Assembly (NCBI RefSeq): GCF_004343155.1 | Contig: NZ_SMDC01000001.1 | Location: forward strand, 248,001-312,000 | Direction: 5' to 3' | Source of the DNA: Marichromatium gracile | GTDB taxonomy: Bacteria > Pseudomonadota > Gammaproteobacteria > Chromatiales > Chromatiaceae | DNA: 64,000 bases | In this document: positions 38,582 through 51,721 of the stretch, piece by piece | Position numbering within the stretch: position 1 is the stretch's first letter | Layout: every line of letters begins with the position of its first letter | Notes under the pieces: model-generated | Seen by the model: only the letters and a program-made list of their open reading frames with translations | Told to the model about the DNA's origin: nothing | Database searches by the model: none | Program-made: the position numbers and the translations under genes

Positions 38582-39646
38582 TCAGGCGTGGTAGGGACGG
38601 CTCAGCTCGTGCACCGCCTCGATCATCGCGCCGGCATTCTCCGGATTGACGTCCGGGGTGATGCCGTGGCCGAGGTTGAAGACGTGGCCGGGGCCCTTGC
38701 CATAGCTCTCCAACACCCGCGCGACCTCCTCGCGGATCCGCTCGGGCGAGGCGTAGAGGGTGCAGGGGTCGAGGTTGCCCTGGAGGGCGACGCGATCGCC
38801 GACCATGCGCCGCGCATCGGCCAGATCGGTGGTCCAATCGACACCGAGGGCATCGCAGCCGGTGTCGGCCATGTCGGCGAGCCACTGACCGCCGTTCTTG
38901 GTGAACAGGATCACCGGGACGCGGCGGCCCTCGGCCTCGCGGGTCAGGCCGTCCATCACCCGCTTCATGTAGGCCAGCGAGAACTCGCGGTAGTGGGCCG
39001 GGGCCAGGGCACCGCCCCAGGTGTCGAAGATCATCGCCGCCTGGGCGCCACGAGCGATCTGGGCGTTGAGGTAGGAGGTCACCGAGTCGGCGACCTTGGT
39101 CAGCAGGCGGTGCAGCAGGTCGGGACGGTCGAACATCATCGCCTTGGTGTGGGAGAAGTTCTTGGCGCTGCCGCCCTCGACCATGTAGGTGGCCAGGGTC
39201 CAGGGGCTGCCGGAGAAGCCGATCAGCGGCACGCGACCGTCGAGCTCGCGGCGGATCACCGACACCGCGTCCATGACGTACTTGAGCTCACCCTCGGGAT
39301 CGGGGATCGGCAGACGATCGATGTCGGCCTCGGTGCGCACCGGACGCTCGAAGTTCGGACCCTCGCCCTCGGCGAAGTAGAGCCCCAGGCCCATCGCATC
39401 GGGCACGGTGAGGATGTCGGAGAACAGGATCGCCGCGTCCAGCGGGAAGCGATCGAGCGGCTGGAGCGTGACCTCGCAGGCGAGCTCCGGGCTCCTGCAC
39501 AGATCCATGAAACTGCCCGCCTTGGCGCGGGTGGCACGGTACTCGGGGAGATAGCGCCCGGCCTGGCGCATCATCCAAACCGGCGTGTAATCAACGGGTT
39601 CGCGCATCAGGGCGCGCAGGAAGGTGTCATTCTTCAGTTGGGTCAT
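38582..39646 (-). CDS. hemE: Uroporphyrinogen decarboxylase
   Basis: A 354-residue protein of standard HemE length. The N-terminal active-site motif [16 protein letters not shown] is at residues 22-37, with [16 protein letters not shown] and the aspartate [19 protein letters not shown]-like [19 protein letters not shown], and [10 protein letters not shown] further on. The enzyme takes uroporphyrinogen III to coproporphyrinogen III for haem and bacteriochlorophyll. Its start faces uvrD across a 525-bp gap with DnaA boxes. In Caulobacter and relatives the chromosome origin lies next to hemE, which makes this position notable. Confidence 0.97.
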   Translation of the reverse strand: MTQLKNDTFLRALMREPVDYTPVWMMRQAGRYLPEYRATRAKAGSFMDLCRSPELACEVTLQPLDRFPLDAAILFSDILTVPDAMGLGLYFAEGEGPNFERPVRTEADIDRLPIPDPEGELKYVMDAVSVIRRELDGRVPLIGFSGSPWTLATYMVEGGSAKNFSHTKAMMFDRPDLLHRLLTKVADSVTSYLNAQIARGAQAAMIFDTWGGALAPAHYREFSLAYMKRVMDGLTREAEGRRVPVILFTKNGGQWLADMADTGCDALGVDWTTDLADARRMVGDRVALQGNLDPCTLYASPERIREEVARVLESYGKGPGHVFNLGHGITPDVNPENAGAMIEAVHELSRPYHA

Positions 39647-40171
39647 GAAGCAGTGCCCGGGCAGTTTGATGTGTTAAGAACGCAGGTTTTGCAGGGCTAT
39701 TCTACTACGGGTTGACGACCGAACGCCCGACGAGAACGAACGTATCCCGCAGCGACCCTGCACAGCCCTCTCCCGCTCGCCCCGGATCTCCAGCGAGATC
39801 GCCAAGACACTGAAAACAAAGGAAACCTTAATAAGCTGTGCGCAACCCTGTGGATAAGTCGGTGGACAAAGAGGTGGATAAAATCAGACCCTGATTCAGA
39901 CACAAGTTATCCACAGGATATCTCCAGCTTCATCCACTCGCAGGCGCCTTGCAAGCTGCTGATCAACAAGAAGAAAACGGAGTTATCCGGATATCCACAG
40001 GAATCAATAATAACTACAGACTTTAAATATCTATATTTTATTTTGATTAGATTTTCGCGAAACGGCGGGGCCGAGCGGATCCAGCATACCCCAGATCCGG
40101 CCATCCGCGGACCGAAAATGTCAGTGAGATCCTCGTCTTCCGTCGCCCCCGCACTGGGGTAGAATTCCCCG
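39647..40171. other. hemE-uvrD gap with DnaA boxes and AT-rich stretch: candidate oriC
   Basis: The gap between divergent hemE and uvrD holds two perfect DnaA boxes: TGTGGATAA at 39849-39857 and TTATCCACA at 39907-39915. Two one-mismatch boxes lie at 39873-39881 (GGTGGATAA) and 39991-39999 (ATATCCACA), and a weaker TTATCCGGA at 39983-39991. Immediately after these is a strongly AT-rich tract (about 40002-40058, with TATATTTTATTTTG). This is the layout of a bacterial origin: a box array beside a DNA unwinding element. A TAGAAT hexamer at 40160 may serve uvrD. No ORF of note is present. The alternative is an extra DnaA-binding or regulatory site. Confidence 0.55.
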
Positions 40172-42358
<2,187 letters not shown>

Positions 42359-42390
42359 CTTTGTCGCCGGTGGCCGACTCTGGAGGCAGA

Positions 42391-43350
42391 ATGAAGACAC
42401 TCAACAAACGCGTGCTGGTCACCGGCGGCGCCGGTTTTCTGGGGAGTCATCTCTGTGAGCGTCTGCTCGAGCAGGGTTGCGATGTCCTCTGTGTCGATAA
42501 TTTCTATACCGCGACCAAGGACAACATCCGCCATCTGCTTGGTCATCCGCACTTCGAGTTGATGCGTCATGATGTCACCTTTCCGCTCTATGTCGAGGTC
42601 GATGAGATCTATAACCTCGCCTGTCCGGCCTCGCCGATCCATTATCAATCAGACCCGGTACAGACCACCAAGACCAGCGTCCATGGCGCAATCAACATGC
42701 TGGGTCTTGCCAAGCGGACCGGGGCGCGGATCTTTCAGGCCTCGACCAGTGAGGTCTATGGTGATCCCGAGGTGCACCCCCAGGACGAGGGCTATTGGGG
42801 ACGGGTCAACCCAATCGGTCCGCGCGCCTGCTATGACGAGGGCAAGCGATGCGCCGAGACCCTGTTCTTCGATTATCACCGTCAGCACGGACTGCGGGTC
42901 AAGGTGGCGCGGATCTTCAATACCTATGGCCCGCGGATGCACCCTGACGACGGACGGGTGGTCTCCAACTTCATCATTCAGGCATTGCGCAATGAGCCCA
43001 TCACCCTCTATGGCGATGGCAGTCAGTCGCGCGCCTTCTGTTATGTCGATGACATGATCGAGGGGATCGTGAGACTGATGGAGAGTCCGGAGGCGGTCAC
43101 CGGGCCGATCAATCTCGGCAATCCGGTCGAGTTCAGCATGCGTGAACTGGCCGAATGCGTGCGTGAGCTGACCGGCTCGAATGCGCCCTTGATCGAGCGA
43201 CCGCTGCCCGTCGACGACCCGCGCCAGCGCCGCCCGGACATCCGTCTGGCGCGCGAGCTGCTCGCTTGGGAGCCTCGGGTCCAGCTCGTCGACGGGTTGC
43301 GGCGAACGGTGGAGTATTTCGAGGCGCTGCTGCGTCGTGGCCTGGCCTGA
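42391..43350 (+). CDS. UDP-glucuronate decarboxylase-like SDR (UXS)
   Basis: A 319-residue extended SDR protein. GGAGG lies seven bases before ATG 42391. The NAD motif [19 protein letters not shown] is at residues 8-26, and the [10 protein letters not shown] version of the active-site YxxxK is at about 150. The specific [19 protein letters not shown] and [21 protein letters not shown] resemble UXS1 enzymes, which convert UDP-glucuronate to UDP-xylose, more than RmlB dehydratases. The product would feed cell-surface polysaccharides. It begins 32 bp after uvrD; the gene was probably placed with it by operon packing only. Confidence 0.88.
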   Translation: MKTLNKRVLVTGGAGFLGSHLCERLLEQGCDVLCVDNFYTATKDNIRHLLGHPHFELMRHDVTFPLYVEVDEIYNLACPASPIHYQSDPVQTTKTSVHGAINMLGLAKRTGARIFQASTSEVYGDPEVHPQDEGYWGRVNPIGPRACYDEGKRCAETLFFDYHRQHGLRVKVARIFNTYGPRMHPDDGRVVSNFIIQALRNEPITLYGDGSQSRAFCYVDDMIEGIVRLMESPEAVTGPINLGNPVEFSMRELAECVRELTGSNAPLIERPLPVDDPRQRRPDIRLARELLAWEPRVQLVDGLRRTVEYFEALLRRGLA

Positions 43351-44175
<825 letters not shown>

Positions 44176-44188
44176 CTCCATCCACTGA

Positions 44189-44464
<276 letters not shown>

Positions 44465-44822
44465 CCGCGGTCCGCCACGGCAGTGCGCGACAGGCCGGTC
44501 TTTTCCGGACGTCCGCTGCTGTGGCTGTCGGCCTCGTCCCGGCGGTGTCGCGTCATGTCGGCGCGTGCGCGGGCGACGATCGAACCCCTTCGTCCCGCCC
44601 GTGACGTGCTCCGCTCGCCGAAGACACCGCATGGGATGCATGGCGGTTGCCTGGGGTCGTGCATCGGTCACTGATGCCGTCGCGCGCCCCTCCTCCCTGC
44701 CGATCCGCGATCTTCCACCGGCCCCGGAAGACGGCACGTCCGGTCTCGAGGCCGGCGGCGGCGCCTCGTTTGTCGCGCCTTGATTTGCATCGATTTCGAC
44801 AACCTGAAGGAGATCCTCGCTA
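44465..44822. other. Intergenic region before the Tim44-like gene
   Basis: A 358-bp gap. AAGGAG lies just before the Tim44-like ATG. I see no gene, repeat or clear promoter in it. Confidence 0.3.
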
Positions 44823-45692
44823 ATGACCGTCAAGACCCTGTTCACGACCGCGCTGGCGCTGGTCGTGGTCGGCTTCATGTCCGTGTCCACGGACGTCGAG
44901 GCCAAGCGATTCGGGGGTGGATCCAGCCTCGGCAAGCAGTCGAGCAGCCTCTCCTCGCGCCCGGCGCAGCGTCAGCAGCAGGCGGCGCAGCCACGCAGCT
45001 CGACCGCGGCCAACGCCCAGCAGCCGAAGAGCGGCGCGAGTCGCTGGCTCGGTCCGCTCGCCGGTCTGGCCGCCGGTGGTCTGCTCGCCTCGCTGTTCTT
45101 CGGCGACGGCTTCGAGGGTTTCCAGTTCATGGACTTCCTGCTGATCGCGCTGCTGGTGTTCGGCGCGGTGATGCTGTTCCGGGCGCTGCGGCGGCGGCAG
45201 GCGGCGGGGCCCGTGCCCGCGGCCGCCGGCGCCCATGGTCGGGTGATGCCGGGCCAGCAGCGTCAGGCTCACCCGGGTGCGGCCGGCATGCGTCGCGCTG
45301 GCGGGACCCAGCAGCAGCCGTCCTGGTTCAATGCCGCCGGCTTCCTCGAGGACGCCAAGGCGCATTACGTGCGTCTGCAGTCGGCCTGGGACCAGGCTGA
45401 CATGAACGACATCGCCGAGTACACCACGCCCGAGCTGTTCGCCGAACTCGAGCGCGAGCGCGCCAAGCTCAGCGGTCCCCAGAGCACCGAGGTGGTGCAG
45501 CTCAAGACCGAGCTGGTCGGGGTGCAGCGCGATGGCGATCAGGTGGTCGTGAGCATCCTCTTCTCCGGGCTGATCCGTGAGCAGGCTCAGGCACCGGCCG
45601 AGCCCTTCCGTGAGGTCTGGCACATCCAGCACGCCTGGGCCAGCCCTGCGGGTGACTGGTACATCGCCGGGATCCAGCAGGTCGAGGGCTGA
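44823..45692 (+). CDS. Tim44-like domain membrane protein
   Basis: A 289-residue protein. A signal-like hydrophobic start (LFTTALALVVVGFMSVSTDV) precedes an AKRFGGGSSLGKQ patch common to bacterial Tim44-like proteins. A Gln/Ala/Ser-rich linker and two spans follow (LGPLAGLAAGGLLASLFFG and FMDFLLIALLVFGAVMLF). From about residue 150 comes the soluble Tim44/MRP-L45 domain: FNAAGFLEDAKAHYVRLQSAWDQADMND, IAEYTTPELFAELERER. In bacteria the role is unknown; mitochondrial Tim44 works at the protein import motor. AAGGAG precedes the start. Confidence 0.88.
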   Translation: MTVKTLFTTALALVVVGFMSVSTDVEAKRFGGGSSLGKQSSSLSSRPAQRQQQAAQPRSSTAANAQQPKSGASRWLGPLAGLAAGGLLASLFFGDGFEGFQFMDFLLIALLVFGAVMLFRALRRRQAAGPVPAAAGAHGRVMPGQQRQAHPGAAGMRRAGGTQQQPSWFNAAGFLEDAKAHYVRLQSAWDQADMNDIAEYTTPELFAELERERAKLSGPQSTEVVQLKTELVGVQRDGDQVVVSILFSGLIREQAQAPAEPFREVWHIQHAWASPAGDWYIAGIQQVEG

Positions 45693-45703
45693 TCCCGAGG
45701 TTG

Positions 45704-45731
45704 CAGCGGGGCGCGTCGGCGCCCTGCTGCA
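45704..45731. terminator. Strong hairpin after the Tim44-like gene
   Basis: A 12-bp stem (GCAGCGGGGCGC / GCGCCCTGCTGC) with one mismatch and tetraloop GTCG, twelve bases after the stop. There is no T-run, so termination strength is uncertain. The remaining 280 bp to the HDOD gene hold nothing I can name. Confidence 0.5.
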
Positions 45732-46010
45732 GCGGCTGGTGCGACCGAGTGAGGGACGAGCGGGGCGAGATGCCGCATAATCCGCTCGACGGTGATTGGC
45801 CGAACCTCGCCGATCTCCGCTCCACTCCGGCCCAGTGGGCGTCGCCCGTTGCTGCCCTGGTCGATCAGCTGGCGGATATCGCTGGTGTTCGTTCACTCCG
45901 TGCCCAGTTCATGTTCCATGGTGCCGAGACGGTTGTGGGCGCATCAGGTCCCGTCTCATCGAGTGTTGAGCGCGCCCTGAGTCCGCGCGTGTCTACGGAG
46001 AGTCCAGATC

Positions 46011-46925
46011 ATGTCCAGCCCGACACCTCCCCCCTCCAGCTCCACCGGATCAAGCGCGCCCGACGGGATCTATCCCTCCAAGGAGGCGCTCGAACTCGCC
46101 TTCAAGGCGGTGCGCAAGGCGGTGGTGCCGCAGATCCCCGATGTGATCCTGGCGCTGCGCAAGGAGCTGAATCGCCCGGAGCCGGATCTCAAGGTCGCCG
46201 CCGATCTGATCGCTCAGGATCTGGCGCTCTCCGGTCAGGTGCTCAAGACGGTCAACTCGCCCCTGTTCGGCGCGCGGGCCAAGATCTCCAGCGTCCATCA
46301 GGCGGTAACCATGATGGGGGTCCGGCGGGTCGCCGCGCTGGCCTCGGCCGATGCCATCGAGCGCGCGCTGCGCCACAGCCAGGGGGGCGCGGCGCGGGTG
46401 GTCTGGGAGTCGATCATGGAACAGGCCCATGCCGCGGTCGCGATCGCCAGACAGATCGGCTGCATCGATCCCGAGGAGGCCTATCTGTTCGGCCTGATGC
46501 ACGATGTCGGCAGTCTCATCTTCGCCGAGCAGCTCAAGGACTATGCCACCGTTTGGATCCTCCACGCCGCCTCGCCGAATGCCCTGATCGAGCACGAGCG
46601 CAAGGCGCTCGGGGTCGATCACACCACGGTCGGTTTCCTGCTCGCCGGGACCTGGCAGCTCCCCGGTTACACCACCCTGGCGATCTATCACCATCACGAT
46701 CCCCAGGCGGTCAAGCTCGCCGATGCGCGGGTGCGCACGCTGATTGCGATCGCCAAGCTCGCCTACTATCTGCGGGCCCTGCCGCAGGGCAACCAGGATG
46801 CCCCCGAGATGCTCGGTTATCTCGACGACGCCCGTCAGGAGCTCGAGTTCAACGATGAGACCCTGAACGCGCTCTCCGAGGAGGCGATGCGGGGGAGCTG
46901 GAGCCAGGGTACAGGCGACGGATGA
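46011..46925 (+). CDS. HDOD-domain signalling protein
   Basis: A 304-residue protein. After a Ser/Pro-rich N-terminus of about 25 residues it is a single HDOD domain: IPQIPDVILALRKEL-like VPQIPDVILALRKELNRPE, IAQDLALSGQVLKTVNSPLFG, ISSVHQAVTMMGVRRVAALA, and the HD pair in YLFGLMHDVGSLIF. HDOD proteins act in stress and motility signalling; only part of the classical HD metal site is kept in the family. The gene stands alone. There is no output domain, so it probably works through a partner. Confidence 0.9.
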   Translation: MSSPTPPPSSSTGSSAPDGIYPSKEALELAFKAVRKAVVPQIPDVILALRKELNRPEPDLKVAADLIAQDLALSGQVLKTVNSPLFGARAKISSVHQAVTMMGVRRVAALASADAIERALRHSQGGAARVVWESIMEQAHAAVAIARQIGCIDPEEAYLFGLMHDVGSLIFAEQLKDYATVWILHAASPNALIEHERKALGVDHTTVGFLLAGTWQLPGYTTLAIYHHHDPQAVKLADARVRTLIAIAKLAYYLRALPQGNQDAPEMLGYLDDARQELEFNDETLNALSEEAMRGSWSQGTGDG

Positions 46926-47017
46926 GGGATTAGTCGCCCCGTCTTGCGCTTTTTCATCGCCCGCCGATGTCCTCGGCGTCGAGACTCGTGTCCTTCGCAG
47001 CACGAGGAGAGACGCCG

Positions 47018-47761
47018 GTGAAGCCTTCCGACCTGACCATCCTGTTCGACAACCATGATCCCGCCGGCGGTCCGCGTACGCTCTGGGGGTTTGCCGCACT
47101 GGTGCGGGTGAACGGTCAGCGGTTGCTGTTCGACACCGGCAGCAACGGCCCGGCGCTGTTGCGCGGGATGCGCGCCCAGGGGGTCGATCCGGCGACCCTC
47201 GATCAGGTCTTCCTCTCGCACCAGCACTGGGATCACATCGGCGGTCTGGATGCGGTGCTGGACGCCAATCCGGGTGTGTCCTGCGTGCTCCACGACGGCT
47301 TCTCGGCGCATCTGGTCGAGGACATCGACGGGCTCTGTGGCGAGCTGATCGTGGTCGGGGCCGAGCCGCGTGAACTCGCTCCCGGCGTCTCTTCCACCGG
47401 CCGGCTCGAAGGGCCGCCCGACGAGCAGGCGTTGGTGATCGACACCGGCGCCGGGATCGCCCTGGTCAGTGGCTGCGCCCACCCCGGGATCGAGACGCTG
47501 GTGGCACGTGCCCGCGCGCTCGCCGATGCCCCGGTGCGCTGGGTGATCGGCGGGCTGCACCTGATGCGTGCCGAGTCGGTGGAGATCGCGGCGACGGTGA
47601 CCGCGCTGCGCGACCTCGGGGTCGAATGGGTGCTGCCGACCCACTGCACCGGCGCCGCCGGGGTGGCCGCCTGTCAGCGCCTCTATGGTGGTCATGCGCT
47701 CGGCGGCGGGATCGGTGCCAGGGTCGATTTCGCCGCCCTGGGCGCGACTGCTCAGCGCTGA
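47018..47761 (+). CDS. Metallo-beta-lactamase-fold hydrolase, MJ0301-like
   Basis: A 247-residue protein starting at GTG 47018, with GAGGAG about eight bases upstream. The metal motif is [10 protein letters not shown] (HxHxDH) near residue 68. Later metal or active-site positions are in [18 protein letters not shown] and [10 protein letters not shown]. The GCxHPGI and HCTG motifs place it in the subfamily annotated as dihydropterin-6-methylbenzene phosphate synthase-like, an unclear biochemical label. It is cytoplasmic. The 3' end overlaps mutM by ten bases, tail to tail. Confidence 0.85.
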   Translation: MKPSDLTILFDNHDPAGGPRTLWGFAALVRVNGQRLLFDTGSNGPALLRGMRAQGVDPATLDQVFLSHQHWDHIGGLDAVLDANPGVSCVLHDGFSAHLVEDIDGLCGELIVVGAEPRELAPGVSSTGRLEGPPDEQALVIDTGAGIALVSGCAHPGIETLVARARALADAPVRWVIGGLHLMRAESVEIAATVTALRDLGVEWVLPTHCTGAAGVAACQRLYGGHALGGGIGARVDFAALGATAQR

Positions 47762-48579
47762 CAGCGCGGACAGTAGACGGTCGAGCGCTGGGCGATGCGC
47801 AGCTCGCGCAGCGGGGTGGCGCAGTCGCGACAGGGCTGGCCGCCGCGCCCGTAAACTCTGAGCGACTGGGCGAAGTAGCCGGGCTGGCCGTCATCGCGGA
47901 GAAAGTCGCGCAGGGTGGTGCCACCCTGGTCGATTGCTGCCTCCAGCACCGCGCGGATGGTCTCGGCGAGCCGTCGATAGCGGGCCAGCGAGATCCGGTT
48001 GCTTGGGCGCGTCGGGTGGATCCCGGCAAGGAACAGCGACTCGTTGGCATAGATGTTCCCCACCCCGACCACCACGCTGGCGTCCATGATCAGCGACTTG
48101 ACCGCGATGCGCCGGGTGCGGCCGATGCGGTGGAGATGATCGCCGTCGAACTCGGGGGTGAGCGGCTCCGGGCCGAGATGACGCAGCAGCGGGTGTGTGG
48201 CGCGGGCCTCGAGCGGCGTCTGCGGGGTCCACAGAAAGAGCCCGAAGCGTCGGGGGTCGTGCATTCGCAGGCAGGGGCCGCCGGCGCAGACAAGATCAAT
48301 GTGGTCGTGACGACGCGGCGGCGTTGCCGGGTCGAGGATGCGCAGACTGCCGGACATCCCCAGATGGATCAGCAGGCTGCCCTGCTCGAGTCCGAGTAAC
48401 AGATACTTACTGCGTCGCTCGAGTCCGACGATATGGGTACCGGCGATCCGCTCGGCGGTGTCGGCGGCGACGGGCTGGCGCAGCCGCGGCTCGCGTACCA
48501 GCAGGCGCTCGATCCGCCGTCCCTCGAGATGGGGGCGGATGCCGCGCAGGGTGGTCTCGACCTCGGGGAGTTCAGGCAT
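47752..48579 (-). CDS. mutM: Formamidopyrimidine-DNA glycosylase
   Basis: A 275-residue protein. The catalytic N-terminus [13 protein letters not shown] is intact (Pro2, Glu3), [11 protein letters not shown] is the next conserved block, and [20 protein letters not shown] is the H2TH helix. The C-terminal zinc finger is complete (CRDC, then CPRCQR). MutM removes 8-oxoguanine and formamidopyrimidines from DNA. It is convergent with the metallo-hydrolase gene and stands upstream of, but not coupled to, the DUF4340 operon end. Confidence 0.97.
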   Translation of the reverse strand: MPELPEVETTLRGIRPHLEGRRIERLLVREPRLRQPVAADTAERIAGTHIVGLERRSKYLLLGLEQGSLLIHLGMSGSLRILDPATPPRRHDHIDLVCAGGPCLRMHDPRRFGLFLWTPQTPLEARATHPLLRHLGPEPLTPEFDGDHLHRIGRTRRIAVKSLIMDASVVVGVGNIYANESLFLAGIHPTRPSNRISLARYRRLAETIRAVLEAAIDQGGTTLRDFLRDDGQPGYFAQSLRVYGRGGQPCRDCATPLRELRIAQRSTVYCPRCQR

Positions 48580-48630
48580 CTTCGGGGCATACTCTCGAAC
48601 GGGGACGATCGGCCGTGACAGTCGTCATCG

Positions 48631-49623
48631 TCAGGGCGGGTCCGGGGCGAAGGGGTCCTGGCCGAAGCCCTGGGGCGGACGCTTGTAGGGCTCGGCGCCG
48701 AAGCCGGCCTCGGGGCTGGGGCGTTCGGGGCCGAGGCGGACCTCCGGTGGCGGTCCGAGCAGGGCATCGCTCGGCAGCACCGGCTCGTCCATCGCGCCGC
48801 TCTCCGGGGCGAAGGGATCGGCGCCGATGGGTTCTGGTGGCGCCATCGGTTCGGGCAAGGTCGCCAGCGCCGGATCGGTCGCGAGCCTGGGCGCCGTGGC
48901 CAGCAGATAGCGCAACGGCTGATCGAGTCGTCGCCAGCTGCGCTGATCCTCGGAGAGACGGAAGCGCAGCATCCGACCGTCCTCGGCGCGCAGACTGAGG
49001 GCGGTGCCGTGTGGTGGCTCGGGGTCGTGCTCGACCCGCTCGGCGCTGAGTGCGGGCAGCGCGGCGAGCGACTCCGGGGTCAGCCCGATACCCTCGAGCG
49101 TGCCCTGCACCGGGACGAAGTCGGCCGGCAGCGGGCGCGTCGAGACATAGTCGCGCAGCGGCGCGATCAGCAGGTGGTAGGCGCGATCGTCGATCAGGTG
49201 TACCAGGTCACCGGCGGCGACATAGCGATGCTGCTGGAGCGGATCGGTGGCGCCGAAGGCGAACGCTCGGGCATCGACCCGCAGCTGCACCCGAGGGGGC
49301 GACAGCCCCAGGGGAGCGAGTTCGAGCCCACTGACCGGGAAGCTCTGTTGCACCGGTGTCGCGAGCACCCCGAGCAGGCGTTCGATGCGCTCGACGTCAG
49401 CCGGTGCGCGGAAGGGCGCGCGCAGCTCCCAGCCCGCGCCGGCGCGCATGAACTCGAGCGGCGGCTCGCCATCGCGCTCGAGACCGATGCGCTGGATCTG
49501 TGTCGGTTCGATCGTCGCCAGCAGCGGGCGCGCATGGTGCTGGTGCAGCTCATCACGGATCGCCAGTGCGAGTCCGAGCAGGAGTATCGCCAGGACCAGA
49601 TTGATCCGCCAGCGTCGATTCAT
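48631..49623 (-). CDS. DUF4340 protein of the Gld-type ABC operon
   Basis: A 330-residue protein. The start at ATG 49623 overlaps the previous stop by ATGA. It has one N-terminal span (INLVLAILLLGLALAI), then DUF4340-type beta domains from about residue 35 to 250 with IQRIGLERDGEPPLEFMRAG, WELRAPFRAPADVERIERLLG and LYVHLIDDRAYHL-like LVHLIDDRAYHLL. The last 80 residues are Pro-rich. It is the fourth gene of a coupled operon after ATPase, permease and GldG. The role is probably periplasmic; the substrate of the system is unknown. Confidence 0.85.
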   Translation of the reverse strand: MNRRWRINLVLAILLLGLALAIRDELHQHHARPLLATIEPTQIQRIGLERDGEPPLEFMRAGAGWELRAPFRAPADVERIERLLGVLATPVQQSFPVSGLELAPLGLSPPRVQLRVDARAFAFGATDPLQQHRYVAAGDLVHLIDDRAYHLLIAPLRDYVSTRPLPADFVPVQGTLEGIGLTPESLAALPALSAERVEHDPEPPHGTALSLRAEDGRMLRFRLSEDQRSWRRLDQPLRYLLATAPRLATDPALATLPEPMAPPEPIGADPFAPESGAMDEPVLPSDALLGPPPEVRLGPERPSPEAGFGAEPYKRPPQGFGQDPFAPDPP

Positions 49624-50984
49624 CGTACCCTCCCGCGTCGCCACTGGATCAGCAGCCAGATGGCGAGCAGCAGTCCGGGGATCACCCCCAGGCTGCCCAG
49701 GCCGAGCAGCAGGCGACGCTCGTCGTCGAGTTCGAGTGGCGGATGTCCGGGCGCCGGTGATGGCAACGGGTGCATGCGCGCGCCACTGAGCCAGTCGATC
49801 AAGGCGAAGGCGAGCGCCCGGTTGCCCTCGCGGTTGATCCAGGCGTTGCTCATGAAGTCACCGTCACCGACCACCGCAATGCGCTGGTGGCGGTCGCCCT
49901 CGGTGCTCGCGCGGGTCAACGCGAGCAGGAGCGCCTGAGGACCGGCCAACTCGCCGACGACCTCGTCGCGGTAGCTCCCGGGCTCGATGCGTCCGACCTC
50001 GTTCCAGCTGCGCGGGCCGCTGAGCAGTGGCTGTGCGAGTGTCCAGCCCGCGGCGCTCTCGGGGGCGAAGACGCGTGCCCCGGGGAGCAGCACCGACTGC
50101 GACAGCTGGGCGGTCAGCGGGTGGGGGGTGGCGGTTCCCTGTGCGAGGGTCGGGGTGTCGGCGCCCTGCTCCAGGCTCTCGGGGTCGAGCACCACCCCGG
50201 GCAGCGGGTGCAGTCCGAGCCGTTCGAGCAGTGGCTCGAGGCCGTTGAGCGGGCCGGGGTCGAGCAGCCACAGCAGGTTGCCGCCACGATCGAGATAGTC
50301 GATCAGTCGCTCGACCTCGCCGGGGAAGAGCGCGATCTCGGGCTGGCTGAGGACCACCAGGTGGGTGTTGACCGGCACGTCGCTGACCAGCGCCAGGTCC
50401 AGTGGACGGGCGAGAAAGCCCTGGGCCTCGAGTTCGCGCCCGAGCCGACCGAGATCGGTGGCGGCCTCGCCATCGATGTCGCGCTCGCCGTGCCCCTCGA
50501 TCACCGCGACCCAGGGCCGCCGATCCTCCAGCAGTCGGGCGATGGCGGCGCTGAGATCATGCTCGTCGAGCCGCTCCAGGGTCTCGCGTCGGCCGCGATA
50601 CTCGACCAGCAACTGGCCATCGACCCGGACCTGGGCGTTACGCGCGCGCTCGGGGAAGCGGCGCGGGTCGACGAACTCGACCCGCATGCCGGGGAGCGCC
50701 TGTTGATAGCGGGTGAGAAAACGTCTGATCGACTTGCCGAGCAGTCCGTCGGGGTCGGCGAATACGGTGATGCGCGGCGGCTGATCGAGTTCGGCGAGCA
50801 GCTGCAGAGTCTCGACCGAGAGGCTGTTGTCGCCACTCGAGGTCCAGTCCCAGTAGCGATCGTGACGTGCGCTCAGCCAGCCGGCGGCGATCGCCACGGC
50901 GAGCAGCAGCGCGAGGAAGACGCCATCGGCGAGCGGGCGATCGAGTCGTTTGAGCAGGGCGTGGATACGATGCAGTGGCGACAT
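49620..50984 (-). CDS. GldG-family ABC transporter auxiliary protein
   Basis: A 454-residue protein from ATG 50984. It has an N-terminal span (GVFLALLLAVAIAAGWL), the DWTSSGDNSLSVETLQLLAEL opening of the GldG family, a large periplasmic domain with ITVFADPDG, VAVIEGHGERD and LIDYLDRGGNLLWLLDPG, and a C-terminal span (LLLGLGSLGVIPGLLLAIWLLI). GldG-type proteins pair with an ABC-2 permease and ATPase; in Bacteroidetes they support gliding, and elsewhere their cargo is unknown. It overlaps the permease by one base and DUF4340 by four. Confidence 0.88.
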   Translation of the reverse strand: MSPLHRIHALLKRLDRPLADGVFLALLLAVAIAAGWLSARHDRYWDWTSSGDNSLSVETLQLLAELDQPPRITVFADPDGLLGKSIRRFLTRYQQALPGMRVEFVDPRRFPERARNAQVRVDGQLLVEYRGRRETLERLDEHDLSAAIARLLEDRRPWVAVIEGHGERDIDGEAATDLGRLGRELEAQGFLARPLDLALVSDVPVNTHLVVLSQPEIALFPGEVERLIDYLDRGGNLLWLLDPGPLNGLEPLLERLGLHPLPGVVLDPESLEQGADTPTLAQGTATPHPLTAQLSQSVLLPGARVFAPESAAGWTLAQPLLSGPRSWNEVGRIEPGSYRDEVVGELAGPQALLLALTRASTEGDRHQRIAVVGDGDFMSNAWINREGNRALAFALIDWLSGARMHPLPSPAPGHPPLELDDERRLLLGLGSLGVIPGLLLAIWLLIQWRRGRVR

Positions 50985-51721
50985 CAGGCGAGCCGTCGGT
51001 TGTCGAGGCGGCGCTGGGCGAGCGCGAGGAAGACCGCGCTGAACAGGGCGAAATAGGCGAGATCGCTGAGTCGGACGGCACCGAGCAGGAACCAGAAGAG
51101 GTGCTCGTTCCAGGTCAGCCAACCGAACAGTGACAGTGAGCCGTCGACGAACTGCTCGGCGCGACCGATGACCGAGAGCAGCAGCAGCACGGCGAAGGCG
51201 GCCAGGGTCGCGCTCGTCGGCTGGGTGCTCAGCGTCGAGGCGTGGATGGCCACCGCCGCGAACAGCCCGGCGACGAGCCACAGCCCCAGGGTGGCGGCGG
51301 CGATCTGTCCCGCGTCGAGCGGCGCGGCACCGACGAGGAGCAGCAGGTTGAGTGCCGGCAGCAGACACAGCGGGCTGAGCAGTGCCCACAGCCCGAGATA
51401 CTTGCCGAGCACGATCTCGCCACTGCCGATCGGCGCGCTGGCGAGCAGCGCGAAGCGCCCGTCGCGCAGCTCTGCGCTGAGCATCCGCGCACCCATCAGC
51501 GGCGCGGCGAACATCAGGATCACCGCGGTGAAGCCGAACAGGTTTAGGGTCAGCTCCAGGGTGAGACTGTGCTGGCGGGTCGCCGCGTCGAGTCCGGCGA
51601 CCTCCTCGAGCACCTGGAGGAAGATCCAGGCGAGCACGATCTGGGCGCCGCCGAGCAGTACCCAGGGCAAGGGGGTGACGGCGCCGCCGAGCAGCTCACG
51701 GGTGAACAGGGTACGGATCAT
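50984..51721 (-). CDS. ABC-2 type permease (GldF-like)
   Basis: A 245-residue membrane protein with six spans. It begins with IRTLFTRELLGGAVTPLPWVLLGG, the ABC-2/GldF opening, and contains FAAPLMGARMLSAELRDGRFALLASAPIG and the conserved EIVLGKYLGLWALLS. It pairs with the ATPase gene upstream, which it overlaps by ATGA, and GldG downstream (TGATG). The three parts form an export-type ABC complex. Confidence 0.88.
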   Translation of the reverse strand: MIRTLFTRELLGGAVTPLPWVLLGGAQIVLAWIFLQVLEEVAGLDAATRQHSLTLELTLNLFGFTAVILMFAAPLMGARMLSAELRDGRFALLASAPIGSGEIVLGKYLGLWALLSPLCLLPALNLLLLVGAAPLDAGQIAAATLGLWLVAGLFAAVAIHASTLSTQPTSATLAAFAVLLLLSVIGRAEQFVDGSLSLFGWLTWNEHLFWFLLGAVRLSDLAYFALFSAVFLALAQRRLDNRRLA

